Shown here one piece after another: positions 51,267 through 58,786 of a stretch of DNA of 64,000 nucleotides. The DNA lies in the NCBI GenBank assembly GCA_963773765.1, contig CAVZCC010000005.1:620001-684000 (forward strand). The letters run 5' to 3'. Within the stretch, counting starts at the first letter, position 1, and each line of letters starts with the position of its first letter. Source of the stretch: CAVZCC01 sp963773765. GTDB lineage: Bacteria > Actinomycetota > Acidimicrobiia > Acidimicrobiales > Microtrichaceae. The position numbers and the translations under genes are program-made. Below the pieces are notes generated by a model. The model searched no databases, had not been told where the DNA came from, and saw only the letters and a program-made list of their open reading frames with translations.

Positions 51267-51305
51267 GCGGGGAGCGGCACCGACCCCCTGGGTGCCGCTC
51301 CCCGC
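51267..51305 (+). terminator. Stem-loop after whiB7
   Basis: GCGGGGAGCGGCACC pairs perfectly with GGTGCCGCTCCCCGC, a 15-bp stem with a 9-nt loop, starting 3 bases after the stop codon. It has no T-run, so it is a U-less terminator or an mRNA 3' end stabiliser. Confidence 0.7.
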
Positions 51306-51375
51306 GCCAGGACCCTCCCGGCAGGGAGAGCGATCCGGACGTGCCCGGCGGGACAGCGACGCACAAGCTCGCGAC

Positions 51376-51405
51376 CTGACCGCTGAGGACCCGGATCGGT
51401 ACGGT
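51376..51405 (+). promoter_or_regulatory. Promoter of the tlpA-ccdA unit
   Basis: CTGACC at 51376-51381 and TACGGT at 51400-51405 are spaced by 18 bases and fit a housekeeping promoter. The predicted start of transcription (about 51412) rules out the in-frame GTG at 51404 as start and supports ATG 51452. Confidence 0.45.
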
Positions 51406-51451
51406 GGAGGGGCCGGAGACGCCGGCCCCCTCCTCCGTCTCCACCTGTCTC

Positions 51452-52109
51452 ATGCCCACCACGGACCATCCCCCGGCCGAGACCGGGACCCCACCGCCCT
51501 CCCGCCGCGGTCGACGCCTCCCCGTCGGGCCCGTCGGCCTGCTGCTCACCACCCTCGTGGCCGTGCTGGCCGCCCTGGGGTTCATCCGGTTCGTCGCCGG
51601 CCAGGACGACGAGGAGCCGGTCAGGGTCCAGGACGCCCTGGACCAGCTCGACGCCGGACCGGTGGTCCCCGACGGCGCCGAGGTGGCGGAGGTCGGGCAG
51701 CCGGCCCCGAACGTCCGGCTGGACTACCTGGACGGCGGCAGCCAGACCCTGGACGAGCTCCGGGGCACCCCCGTGGTCATCAACTTCTGGTCCTCCACCT
51801 GCGCGCCCTGCCTCCAGGAGATGCCCGCCCTGCAGGAGGTCAGCTCCGACACGGCGGGCAAGGTCACCTTCGTGGGTGTGGACGTGGCCGACACCGCCGA
51901 GGCCGGCTCGACGATGGTGGAGAAGACCGGCGTCACCTACCGCAACGCCCGCGACCCACGGTCGGAGATCTTCGGCGTCTTCGGGGGCACGGCCCTGCCC
52001 CGCACGGTCCTGCTGGACGAGGACGGCGTGGTGGTGGACACCCACAGCGGCCAGCTCACCGCCGCCGGAGCTCACCGACCTGTTGCAGCGGAACGACCTG
52101 CTGCCATGA
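51452..52109 (+). CDS. TlpA-like thiol:disulfide oxidoreductase, frameshift near the C-terminus
   Basis: About 219 residues. A membrane anchor (VGLLLTTLVAVLAALGFIRF) precedes a thioredoxin-type domain with VINFWSSTCAPCLQEMPAL (C-x-x-C at about 115) and GTALPRTVLLDEDG with the cis-Pro. It probably reduces disulfides of apocytochrome c or another outside protein, using electrons from the CcdA-like gene that follows. After TAA (about 52068) the family's usual ending ELTDLLQRN lies in a second frame that stops at 52109. The raw frame runs on to 52138 through unrelated sequence, so one extra base is likely. Confidence 0.75.
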
Positions 52110-52137
52110 CGCCGGATCCACTGCGGGCGGAGCGCTG

Positions 52138-53169
52138 ATGGACGCCAAGCTGGCCCTGGCCTTCTCCGCCGGCATGGTCGCCACGGTGAACCCGTGCGGG
52201 TTCGCCCTCCTGCCCGCGTACCTCAGCTACTTCCTGGGACTGGAGGGCGACCAGACCGACCCCACCGAGCGCCGCAGCCCGGTGCTCCGTGCCCTTGCCG
52301 TGTCCGCCGCGGTGACCGCCGGCTTCCTCGTGGTGTTCGGGATCATGGGCCTCATCTGGTCCTCGGTCTCCGGCGTGGTCGGCCAGCGGCTGCCCTACCT
52401 GACCATCGCCATCGGCCTGGGCCTGGTGGCGCTGGGCATCGCCATGCTGCGGGGGTTCGAGCCCGTGCTGCGCCTGCCCAAGGTCAACCTCACCCGGTCG
52501 GGCCGGGAGCTGAGCTCCATGTTCCTCTACGGCGTGTCCTACGCCGTGGCCTCGCTGAGCTGCACCATCGGCGTGTTCATCTCCATCGTGTCGACCACCC
52601 TGGAGCGGTCCAACTTCGCCTCCAGCGTCGCCACGTTCCTGGCCTACGGGTTGGGGATGGGCATGACGCTGTCCATCCTCACCATCGCCGTGGCCCTGGC
52701 CCGCTCCGGGATCATCGGCACGTTCCGCAAGGTGCTCCCCTACGTGAACACCATCTCCGGGGTGCTGCTCATCCTGGCCGGGGCCTTCGTCAGCTACTAC
52801 GCCTGGGTCGAGATCCAGGAGCTCAACAGCGGGCAGTCCAGCCGGGTGGTGGAGTGGAGCCGGGACGTCCAGAGCGCGCTCCAGCGGTGGGTCGAGCGCG
52901 TCGGCGGCGGCCGCCTGGCGGTGGCGGCCGGGATCATCATCGTGGCCGCGGTGGTCATCACGCTGGTGGCCCGCAAGCCGGAGGACGATCCGGACGGCAC
53001 CGGCCCGACCGACCTCCCCGACGGGGCGGTGCCGACCGATCCCCCGGACGGGACAGGTTCGACCGACCTCCCCGACGGGGCGGTGCCGACCGATCCCCCG
53101 GACGGGACAGGATTTGCCGATGCCCCGGACGGTGCGGCGACCGGTGGCGACACACCGGTCAGCCGGTAG
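52138..53169 (+). CDS. CcdA-like cytochrome c biogenesis / thiol transporter protein
   Basis: A 343-residue polytopic membrane protein. Residues 1-255 have the CcdA/DsbD-beta layout: AGMVATVNPCGFALLPAYLSYFLGL with the first redox Cys, further helices, YAVASLSCTIGVFISIV with the second Cys, and SGVLLILAGAFVSYYAW. One more helix follows near 275. The last 55 residues are an acidic/Pro-rich tail with two copies of an 18-residue repeat (TDLPDGAVPTDPPDGTG). It passes electrons across the membrane to TlpA next door. An AGCGGAGC-like site precedes the ATG. Confidence 0.8.
   Translation: MDAKLALAFSAGMVATVNPCGFALLPAYLSYFLGLEGDQTDPTERRSPVLRALAVSAAVTAGFLVVFGIMGLIWSSVSGVVGQRLPYLTIAIGLGLVALGIAMLRGFEPVLRLPKVNLTRSGRELSSMFLYGVSYAVASLSCTIGVFISIVSTTLERSNFASSVATFLAYGLGMGMTLSILTIAVALARSGIIGTFRKVLPYVNTISGVLLILAGAFVSYYAWVEIQELNSGQSSRVVEWSRDVQSALQRWVERVGGGRLAVAAGIIIVAAVVITLVARKPEDDPDGTGPTDLPDGAVPTDPPDGTGSTDLPDGAVPTDPPDGTGFADAPDGAATGGDTPVSR
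53007..53114 (+). repeat. Two tandem 54-bp repeats in the ccdA-like tail
   Basis: A 54-bp unit (18 codons) starting GACCGACCTCC is repeated almost base for base at 53007 and 53061. It encodes the Asp/Pro/Thr-rich tail. Near-identity at wobble positions indicates recent duplication; the copy number may vary between strains. Confidence 0.85.
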
Positions 53170-53186
53170 CCCGTCCCCCTCGACCC

Positions 53187-53825
53187 GTGCTGGACCGCCT
53201 GCTCGACCATCCCGGGGTGGAGGAGCGCTGCTCACTGGGCAGCCGGTTCGGCTTCCTGGCCTTCCACGGCGGGTCGTTGGAGCGCATGACCGACGTCATC
53301 GCACGGGAGGCGGCAGAGGGTTCCGGGGCCTCCTACTACGTGGTGACCCAGCCCGAGGACCTGCGCTGGCACATCCCGTCCAAGCACGTCGACCCGGCGC
53401 ACTCCCCGGCGCTGGCCGGGTTCCTGGACCACGTGGACGAGGTCGTGGCGGTGCACGGCTACGGCCGCGAGGGCCACTTCACCACCATGCTGCTGGGCGG
53501 CGGGGACCGGGCCCTGGCCGCCGACCTGGCCGCCGGGCTGCGCCCGCCGCTGGGCGACTACGACGTGGTCGACGACCTGGACCGGATCCCCGTCGAGCTC
53601 CGTGGACTGCACCCGGACAATCCCGTGAACCGGGCGCGGGGCGGCGGTGTGCAGCTGGAGCTCCCGCCCCGCGTCCGGGGCCTGGGACCGTACTGGGACG
53701 GCAGGCCGGACCGGGACCTGCACCGGCGGGCCCTGGTGGGCGCGCTGGCCACGTTCGCAGCCCACCGGGCCTCCGGGCCGGACGGACCCGGGCCGGACGG
53801 ACCCGGTCCGGAAAGACCGTCCTGA
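53187..53825 (+). CDS. YjqB-like poly-gamma-glutamate hydrolase family protein
   Basis: 212 residues. The family runs are HPGVEERCSLGSRFGFLAFHGG, REAAEGSGASYYVV, WHIPSKHVDP, VHGYGREGHF, LRGLHPDNPVNRARGGGVQLELPPRVR. These match the UPF0714/YjqB family known from phage-encoded capsule hydrolases and from chromosomal genes of unknown role. The fold is a zinc-dependent carboxypeptidase-like one; His in FHGG and Glu/His in VHGYGREGH are probable ligands. The C-terminal tail is Gly/Pro/Asp-rich. GTG 53187 is the start that keeps the family N-terminus. It lies close after the ccdA-like gene. Confidence 0.75.
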   Translation: MLDRLLDHPGVEERCSLGSRFGFLAFHGGSLERMTDVIAREAAEGSGASYYVVTQPEDLRWHIPSKHVDPAHSPALAGFLDHVDEVVAVHGYGREGHFTTMLLGGGDRALAADLAAGLRPPLGDYDVVDDLDRIPVELRGLHPDNPVNRARGGGVQLELPPRVRGLGPYWDGRPDRDLHRRALVGALATFAAHRASGPDGPGPDGPGPERPS

Positions 53826-53843
53826 AACCACGAGACTGGTTTC
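53824..53843. terminator. Short hairpin after the YjqB-like gene
   Basis: GAAACCA and TGGTTTC form a 7-bp stem around CGAGAC at the very end of the gene. It is the only structure between this gene and the promoter of the carbonic anhydrase gene. A weak terminator is possible. Confidence 0.4.
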
Positions 53844-53864
53844 CGGTCACGACGGTGGTCGGCC

Positions 53865-53870
53865 TACGTT
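53865..53870 (+). promoter_or_regulatory. -10 box (TACGTT), leaderless start of the LCIB-like gene
   Basis: TACGTT ends 6 nt before the ATG at 53877, with no ribosome binding site between. Confidence 0.5.
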
Positions 53871-53876
53871 GATCAC

Positions 53877-54593
53877 ATGCCGTACCGCAGGACACTCCTG
53901 GCGGAGTTCCCCGACGCGATGCCCGTGGGCACCTACCTGGACCGGGTCAACGCTGCGATCGACCCCCTGGACTTCGCCCTGGAGCGTACGTTCGCCGCGG
54001 TGTCGGTGTGCCGGGACGAGTTGGCCCTGCACTTCGTGGAGCAGGTGGCGGACCGCTGGGACCGACCGTTCTCCCTGGGAGGCCTGGGGGCGCTGCCGTC
54101 CCTGGGACGCACCGGATGGCAGGCCGCGCTGTCCCACGTCCCCCACAAGGGTGGGCGGGGGCACCTCCTGGTGTTCGGCCTGCCCCACGTGGGCATCGAC
54201 CCCACCGGCGCGCTGGGCCAGAGCCTGCGACGCCACCAGGACCGCCGGACGCCCACCTGCGGTGCCCTGGTCTCCCTGCTGGAGTCACTGGACTCCACCG
54301 TCCCCCCACCACCCCCCGGCCTGGACGACCACGAGGCCGACCGGTTGCGACGCCTGGTGGACACGGAGGCCGACGACCGCCCCCACGACCTCACCGAGCT
54401 GACCCGGATCGCGGTCCGCGCCGTCGAGACCGAGATGTGGGCCGAGCTGGAGGCACTGGCGGCGTGGAAGCAGATGGACGTGGCGGTGTTCTGCGCCATC
54501 CAGGTCCACCTGCCGGACCGCCCCGACCACATCTGGCCCCACAGCGCGGCCTTCCAGGGCGCCGACGGCGTCCGGCGGACGCTCGACTTCTGA
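53877..54593 (+). CDS. LCIB/C-like (theta-class) beta-type carbonic anhydrase
   Basis: 238 residues. Blocks are SVCRDELALHF (Cys45, Asp47), LGGLGALPSLGRTGWQAALSH (about 67-87), VFGLPHVGID (His104, Asp108), then RTPTCGALVSLLES (Cys128). The order Cys-x-Asp, GLG/RTG, PHxxID, CGAL matches what I recall of the algal low-CO2-inducible protein LCIB and its bacterial homologues, whose zinc is held by Cys-His-Cys. It would interconvert CO2 and bicarbonate in the cytoplasm. The second half (about 150-238) is helical and less conserved. It is a single-gene transcription unit with a leaderless start. Confidence 0.7.
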   Translation: MPYRRTLLAEFPDAMPVGTYLDRVNAAIDPLDFALERTFAAVSVCRDELALHFVEQVADRWDRPFSLGGLGALPSLGRTGWQAALSHVPHKGGRGHLLVFGLPHVGIDPTGALGQSLRRHQDRRTPTCGALVSLLESLDSTVPPPPPGLDDHEADRLRRLVDTEADDRPHDLTELTRIAVRAVETEMWAELEALAAWKQMDVAVFCAIQVHLPDRPDHIWPHSAAFQGADGVRRTLDF

Positions 54594-54599
54594 GCCGGG

Positions 54600-55250
54600 T
54601 CAGGGCGAGAGCCGCTCCCGGACCCACCCCTCCCCGCCCACCTGCCGGTAGGTGATGCGGTCGTGCAGCCGGCTGGGCCGGCCCTGCCAGAACTCGAACT
54701 CCACCGGTGCCACCGCGTAGCCACCCCAGTGGGGCGGGCGGGGAACGGGCCCGTCACCGAAGCGGGCGGTGGCCTCCGCCACCCGCGCCTCCAGCTGGTC
54801 CCGTCCCGTCAGCACGGCCGACTGCTCGCTGGCCCACGCGCCGATCCGGCTCTCCCGGGGCCGGCTGTGGAAGTACTCGTCGCTGTCGGCATCGGACACC
54901 TCCGACGCGGTGCCCTGGATGCGGAGCTGGCGGTGGATGCCCAGCCAGCTGAACAACAGGCACACGTTGGCGTTGGCCGCCAGCTCGACGCCCTTGCGGC
55001 TGTGCCGGTTGGTGAAGAACTGCAGCGCCCCGTCGTCGTCGAGGCCGCGCAGCAGCACGTTGCGCGCCGACGGCCGACCCTGGGCGTCGACCGTGCTCAG
55101 CGCCATCGAGTTGTACTCGGGCACGCCGGCCGCCTCCGCCTCCGCCAGCCAGCGCTGCAGCATGACCCGGGGATCGGGGTCCGCGTCGGACTCGAGCAGG
55201 ACGCCCCAGTCGTAGTCCACACGGTGGTGGAGGTCCATGTCGTGGTCCAT
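54600..55250 (-). CDS. pdxH: Pyridoxamine 5'-phosphate oxidase
   Basis: A 216-residue FMN enzyme. The lead EYNSMALSTVDAQGRPSARNVLLRG, the FMN-binding GALQFFTNRHSRKGVELAAN, RIQGTASEVSDADSDEYFHSRP, then GAWASEQS and the C-terminal HWGGYAVAPVEFEFWQGRPSRLHDR are complete, ending ERLSP as in the family. It oxidises pyridoxine/pyridoxamine phosphate to PLP, the cofactor of the cystathionine enzymes elsewhere in the window. TAGCCT lies 6 nt before the ATG, so the start is probably leaderless. It is convergent with the carbonic anhydrase gene. Confidence 0.9.
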   Translation of the reverse strand: MDHDMDLHHRVDYDWGVLLESDADPDPRVMLQRWLAEAEAAGVPEYNSMALSTVDAQGRPSARNVLLRGLDDDGALQFFTNRHSRKGVELAANANVCLLFSWLGIHRQLRIQGTASEVSDADSDEYFHSRPRESRIGAWASEQSAVLTGRDQLEARVAEATARFGDGPVPRPPHWGGYAVAPVEFEFWQGRPSRLHDRITYRQVGGEGWVRERLSP

Positions 55251-55256
55251 GCAAGG

Positions 55257-55262
55257 AGGCTA
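55257..55262 (-). promoter_or_regulatory. -10 box (TAGCCT), leaderless start of pdxH
   Basis: TAGCCT on the minus strand ends 6 nt before the ATG at 55250. The crcB box is just 14 bases away on the opposite strand, so the two promoters share one short region. Confidence 0.5.
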
Positions 55263-55275
55263 CGTCGGCCGCCCG

Positions 55276-55281
55276 TAGTGT
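55276..55281 (+). promoter_or_regulatory. -10 box (TAGTGT), leaderless start of crcB
   Basis: TAGTGT ends 7 nt before the ATG at 55289. No fluoride riboswitch is seen in the 38 bases between pdxH and crcB. Confidence 0.5.
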
Positions 55282-55288
55282 CCGGGCC

Positions 55289-55675
55289 ATGGATCGACGC
55301 CGCCTCCTGACCGTGGCCGTCGGAGCGGTGGTGGGCGCCGGCCTCCGGTGGGCCGCGCTGGACCTGGCGGGGCCGGCCGGTGCCGACACGGCGCTGCTCG
55401 TTCTCAACGTGGCGGGGTCCGCCGTCATCGGGGCCGTACTGGCGGCCCGGTCCTTCGGCCGCCTCGGGGGCGAGGCCGCCCGTGACCTCCTGGCCGCCGG
55501 CCTGTGCGGTGCCCTGACCAGCTGGTCGGCCCTGGCCGTGCAGTTGGCCCAGGAGACCAGGACCGGGGAGTGGGCCGGGGCCGCGGCCTGGCTGGCCGCC
55601 CACCTGGTGCTGGGCATCGGCGCCGCAGCAGCCACGTTCGGCCTGACGGTGGCCGCCGGCCGGAGGACGGCATGA
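55289..55675 (+). CDS. crcB: CrcB/Fluc-type fluoride exporter subunit 1
   Basis: A 128-residue membrane protein of four helices (TVAVGAVVGAGLRWAAL; LLVLNVAGSAVIGAVLA; LLAAGLCGALTSWSALAV; AAAWLAAHLVLGIGAAAATF). The GAGLRW, NVAGS and GLCGALTSWSA motifs are the fluoride-channel signatures (Asn and Phe/Ser-lined pore). Fluc proteins form dual-topology dimers. In many actinobacteria two small crcB genes in tandem make a heterodimer, as here with the next gene. It protects against fluoride. Confidence 0.85.
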   Translation: MDRRRLLTVAVGAVVGAGLRWAALDLAGPAGADTALLVLNVAGSAVIGAVLAARSFGRLGGEAARDLLAAGLCGALTSWSALAVQLAQETRTGEWAGAAAWLAAHLVLGIGAAAATFGLTVAAGRRTA

Positions 55676-55700
55676 CCGGCCCGTCCCACCGGAGGAGAGC

Positions 55701-56043
55701 ATGACCGGTGCCGTCGTCCTCGGGTTCGCCGCGCTGGCGGTGGCCGGCGCCTGGATCCGCGTCGGGGCCACCGTCGCGCTGCAACCGGTGGCCCCTCCCC
55801 CTGGGCACGCTGTCGGTGAACCTGGCCGGCTCGCTGCTGGCCGGGGTCCTGGTCGCCCACCTGGAGGGCGACGGCCGGACCGTGCTGGTCACCGGCGGAC
55901 TGGGGGCGATGACCACGTTCTCGTCGTTCGCGGCGGAGGTCCGGGCCATGGGCGCGGACCGACGGTGGGCCCTGGCCGTCGGCTACATCGCACTCACCGC
56001 GGCGGGCGCCGTGGTGGCGGCCCGGGTCGGCCTCGGCCTCTGA
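55701..56043 (+). CDS. crcB: CrcB/Fluc-type fluoride exporter subunit 2, one frameshift
   Basis: About 113 residues in two frames. The first helix (VVLGFAALAVAGAWIRVG) lies in one frame. After a shift near 55795 the rest follows in another: PLGTLSVNLAGSLLAGVLVAHL, then LVTGGLGAMTTFSSFAAEV and WALAVGYIALTAAGAVVAARV. The NLAGS and GGLGAMTTFSSF motifs are the fluoride-channel signatures, with the pore Phe/Ser of this half. It would pair with subunit 1. A GGAGGAGAGC site precedes the ATG. The frameshift falls in a C-rich run, so it is probably an assembly error. Confidence 0.75.
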
Positions 56044-56086
56044 GGCCGTGACCCACCCGGGATGGACCGGTCGCAGGGCGGCTGCC

Positions 56087-56743
56087 TCAGCGACGGCGGG
56101 CCACGGCCCAGGTCCCCCACGAGGCACGCGACGCGACGACCTCGAACCCGGGCCCGAGGGCGGCCGCCACCGCGTCGGCCGGCAGGTGGATGGGCGTGCA
56201 GTCACCGATCGTGTTCACCCACACCAGCGAACCGGCCCGACCCAGCACGCGGTCCACCTCCTGGGGGAACAGGAGCATGTTGACGCACACCAGCGTCGCG
56301 ACCGACCCCGCGGTCAGGGGCAGCCGGGAGGCATCGGCGAGCAACCGGGCCGCGCCAGGGACCTGCAACCGGGCCAGCATCCCCGCCGACAGGTCCACGG
56401 CCACCACCCGCCCGAACCGCTCGGCCAGCAGCCTGGTCCCCGCGCCGCTGCCGGCACCCAGCTCCACCACGTCACCGCCGCCGAGCGGGCCGCCGTCCGG
56501 CCCGCCCCGGTCCAGGGCGTCGGCCAGGGGGGCGATGCGGTCGGGGTCGTGGTGCAGGTGCCACTCCGCCGACAGCGCCTCGAAGTGGCCGCCGACCTGC
56601 CGCGCCACGTCCGGCGTCCAGGCCGACGGGTCACGGGCCACCTGTTCGGTGACCGTCCGGAGCAGGCTCCCGGTGCCGATGTCCCGGGGTGCCTCACCCA
56701 TGGGCGGGACGACCACCTCCAGGACCCGGACGGGCTCAGCCAA
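56087..56743 (-). CDS. SAM-dependent methyltransferase
   Basis: A 218-residue class I methyltransferase. SAM motif I is DVVELGAGSGAGTRLLAERFG (about 91-111), motif II is VVAVDLSAGMLARL, and motifs III/IV follow in RLPLTAGSVATLVCVNMLLF. There is no large insertion, and the substrate (small molecule, lipid or quinone) is unknown. The TTG start at 56743 lies 8 bases inside the serS gene, so it was probably coupled to it. Convergent with the second crcB gene downstream. Confidence 0.7.
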   Translation of the reverse strand: MAEPVRVLEVVVPPMGEAPRDIGTGSLLRTVTEQVARDPSAWTPDVARQVGGHFEALSAEWHLHHDPDRIAPLADALDRGGPDGGPLGGGDVVELGAGSGAGTRLLAERFGRVVAVDLSAGMLARLQVPGAARLLADASRLPLTAGSVATLVCVNMLLFPQEVDRVLGRAGSLVWVNTIGDCTPIHLPADAVAAALGPGFEVVASRASWGTWAVARRR

Positions 56744-58019
56744 TGCTGGTCATGCCGCGCAGGTAGGGCTGCAGCAGTTCCGGGACGGCCACCGTGCCGT
56801 CCTCCTGGCGGTAGGTCTCGACGATGGCGGCCCACACGCGGGGAACGGCCAGCGCAGAGCCGTTGAGGGTGTGGAGCACCTCGGTGCCCTTGCCGTCGGT
56901 CGGGCCGGTAGCGCAGGTTGGCCCGCCGGGCCTGGTAGTCGCTGAACCACGACACCGAGGACACCTCGAGCCAGCGGTCCACACCAGGGGCGTACACCTC
57001 GATGTCGAACGTGCGGGCGGCCGAGTTGCCGATGTCGCCGGTGCACAGGTCCAGGACCCGGTAGGCGAGCCCCAGGTCGCGGATGGTGCCCTCGGCCCGG
57101 GCCATGATCTCTGCGTGCACGTCGGCGGCCTGCGCCGGCGTGCAGTAGGCCAGCAGCTCGACCTTGTCGAACTCGTGCACCCGGAGCAGGCCACGGGTGT
57201 CCTTGCCGGCCGAGCCGGCCTCACGGCGGAAGCAGCTGGTGTGGGCCACGAACCGCCGGGGCAGGTCCGACTCGTCGTAGATCTCGTCGCGGCCCAGGGA
57301 GGTGAGCGGGCACCTCCGCGGTGGGGATGGCCCACAGGTCGTCGCGTTCCATGTGGTACGCCTCGTCGACGAACTTGGGGAGGTGGCCCGGTGGACACCA
57401 TCGTGTCGGTCCGCACCAACGTGGGCGGGCGGACCTCCTCGTACAGGTCCACGTTGCGGTCGATGGCCAGCTGGCACAGGGCCCGGACCAGGGCCGCCCC
57501 CGCCCCCCGGTACATGACGAACATCGAGCCGGACAGCTTCACCGCGCGCTCCACGTCCAGGATGCCGAGCTGCTCGCCCACGTCCCAGTGCGGCACCCGT
57601 TGGTGCTGCGAGTACGAGTCGGCGTCGAACTGCTCGACCCGCACCACGACGTTGTCCTCCTCGCCGCCACCGTCGGGGCAGTCCTGCGCCGGCAGGTTGG
57701 GGATGCGCAGGAGGCGCTCCCGGAGCTCCTCGGTGATGGCATCGGCCCGGGCGTCGAGCTCCTTCTCCTCCTCGCCCAGCATCCGGCTCTGCTCCTGCAG
57801 CTCGGCGGCCTCGTCCTGGCGCTGCTCCCGGAACAGCTTGCCCACCTCGTTCGACAGCGTCCGGATCTCCGCCCGCAGCGAGTCCCGCTGGGCCGACAGC
57901 CGGCGCAGCTCACCGTCGAGCAGGTGGACCTCGTCCACCATGGCGGTGTCCTCGCCCCGGCGGGAGATCCCGGCCTTCACCGCATCGGGGTCGGTCCGGA
58001 TGGCGCGCACGTCGAGCAT
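56736..58019 (-). CDS. serS: Seryl-tRNA synthetase, three frameshifts
   Basis: About 427 residues. The N-terminal coiled-coil arm (LLDGELRRLSAQRDSLRAEIRTLSNEVGKLF, about 29-59) that binds the long variable arm of tRNA-Ser is complete. The catalytic core continues LSGSMFVMYRGAGAALVRALCQ, then LTSLGRDEIY, RFVAHTSCFRREAGSAGKDT, CTGDIGNSAARTFDIEVY and the motif-3 stretch LNGSALAVPRVW. Single-base shifts lie near 57387, 57308 and 56907, each next to a short run of C or G. As an essential gene it must be intact in the cell, so these are very probably sequencing errors. Leaderless start (TACCGT 6 nt before ATG). Confidence 0.85.
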   Translation of the reverse strand: MLDVRAIRTDPDAVKAGISRRGEDTAMVDEVHLLDGELRRLSAQRDSLRAEIRTLSNEVGKLFREQRQDEAAELQEQSRMLGEEEKELDARADAITEELRERLLRIPNLPAQDCPDGGGEEDNVVVRVEQFDADSYSQHQRVPHWDVGEQLGILDVERAVKLSGSMFVMYRGAGAALVRALCQLAIDRNVDLYEEVRPPTLVRTDTMVSTGPPPQVRRRGVPHGTRRPVGHPHRGGARSPPWAATRSTTSRTCPGGSWPTPAASAVRPARPARTPVACSGCTSSTRSSCWPTARRRRPPTCTQRSWPGPRAPSATWGSPTGSWTCAPATSATRPPARSTSRCTPLVWTAGSRCPRCRGSATTRPGGPTCATGPTDGKGTEVLHTLNGSALAVPRVWAAIVETYRQEDGTVAVPELLQPYLRGMTSIG

Positions 58020-58025
58020 GGGCGA

Positions 58026-58031
58026 ACGGTA
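58026..58031 (-). promoter_or_regulatory. -10 box (TACCGT), leaderless start of serS
   Basis: TACCGT on the minus strand ends 6 nt before the ATG at 58019, without a ribosome binding site. Confidence 0.5.
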
Positions 58032-58133
58032 GCGGCGGTGACGGGACGGGCCGAAACGAGAACGTCCCCCACCGGCGGCGGGGGCCCCTGTCCCGTCTGG
58101 ACGGCGTCCGGGGGGCCGGGTCACGCTGGGGCG

Positions 58134-58775
58134 GTGATCGTGATCTTCGACCTGGACGGAACGGTGTGGGACTCCGAGCCGGGCATCGTCGGATCGCTGC
58201 AGCACGCCTTTGCCGGCCTCGGCCTGGCCGTGCCGCCCGCCGAGGAGCTGGCCGCCAACGTGGGACCGCCGCTGCGGTTCATGCTGGCCGAGCTCGGCGT
58301 CCCGGGTGACCGGTTGGAGGAGGCCGTCACCCGCTACCGGGAGCGGTACCTGTCCTGGGGGGTGTACGCCGCCGAGCCCTACGACGGGATCGAGGAGATG
58401 CTGGACGCCCTGGCCGGCAGCGGGCACACGCTGGCCACCGCCACCTCCAAGGGGGAGGACCCCACCCTGGTCATGCTGGAGCACTTCGGGCTCCGGGACC
58501 GGTTCGGGGTGGTTGGCGCGGCGTCCATGGACGGCGTCGCCACCACCAAGGCCCAGGTCCTGGCCCGCGCCCTGGCCGGCCTGGGCGACCCCGATCCGGC
58601 GGACTGCTGGATGGTCGGTGACCGCCACTACGACGTGACCGGGGCCGCCGCGCTGGGCATCGCCTGCATCGGCGCGGCCTGGGGCTACGGGGGCACGGAG
58701 GAGCTGGTCCTGGCCGGCGCCGCCGCGGTGGCCGACCGGCCCCGTGACGTGCCGCCCCTGGTGGTGCGGCGGTAG
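58134..58775 (+). CDS. HAD-family phosphatase (phosphoglycolate phosphatase-like)
   Basis: A 213-residue haloacid dehalogenase-type phosphatase. Motif I is FDLDGTVWDSE (Asp nucleophile and acid/base), motif II is ATATSKGED, motif III Lys is in ATTKAQVLARAL, and motif IV is WMVGDRHYDVTGA. A helical cap (about 15-85) follows motif I, as in Gph/PpaX enzymes. It dephosphorylates a small phosphate ester such as 2-phosphoglycolate or pyrophosphate. GTG 58134 starts the VIVIFDLDG strand. CACGCT 6 nt upstream is a weak -10 box. The stop TAG is part of the next gene's -10 box. Confidence 0.8.
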   Translation: MIVIFDLDGTVWDSEPGIVGSLQHAFAGLGLAVPPAEELAANVGPPLRFMLAELGVPGDRLEEAVTRYRERYLSWGVYAAEPYDGIEEMLDALAGSGHTLATATSKGEDPTLVMLEHFGLRDRFGVVGAASMDGVATTKAQVLARALAGLGDPDPADCWMVGDRHYDVTGAAALGIACIGAAWGYGGTEELVLAGAAAVADRPRDVPPLVVRR

Positions 58776-58778
58776 CGT
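58773..58778 (+). promoter_or_regulatory. -10 box (TAGCGT), leaderless start of the ABC gene
   Basis: TAGCGT lies 8 nt before GTG 58787 and includes the stop codon of the upstream HAD gene, so stop and promoter share three bases. Confidence 0.5.
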
Positions 58779-58786
58779 CCCGGGTC

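Noticed and set aside
51404..51451. GTG start for the TlpA-like gene
   Set aside because: It overlaps the predicted -10 box TACGGT, so transcription would start after it.
55251..55288. Fluoride riboswitch before crcB
   Set aside because: The gap is only 38 bases and shows no matching pseudoknot pattern.
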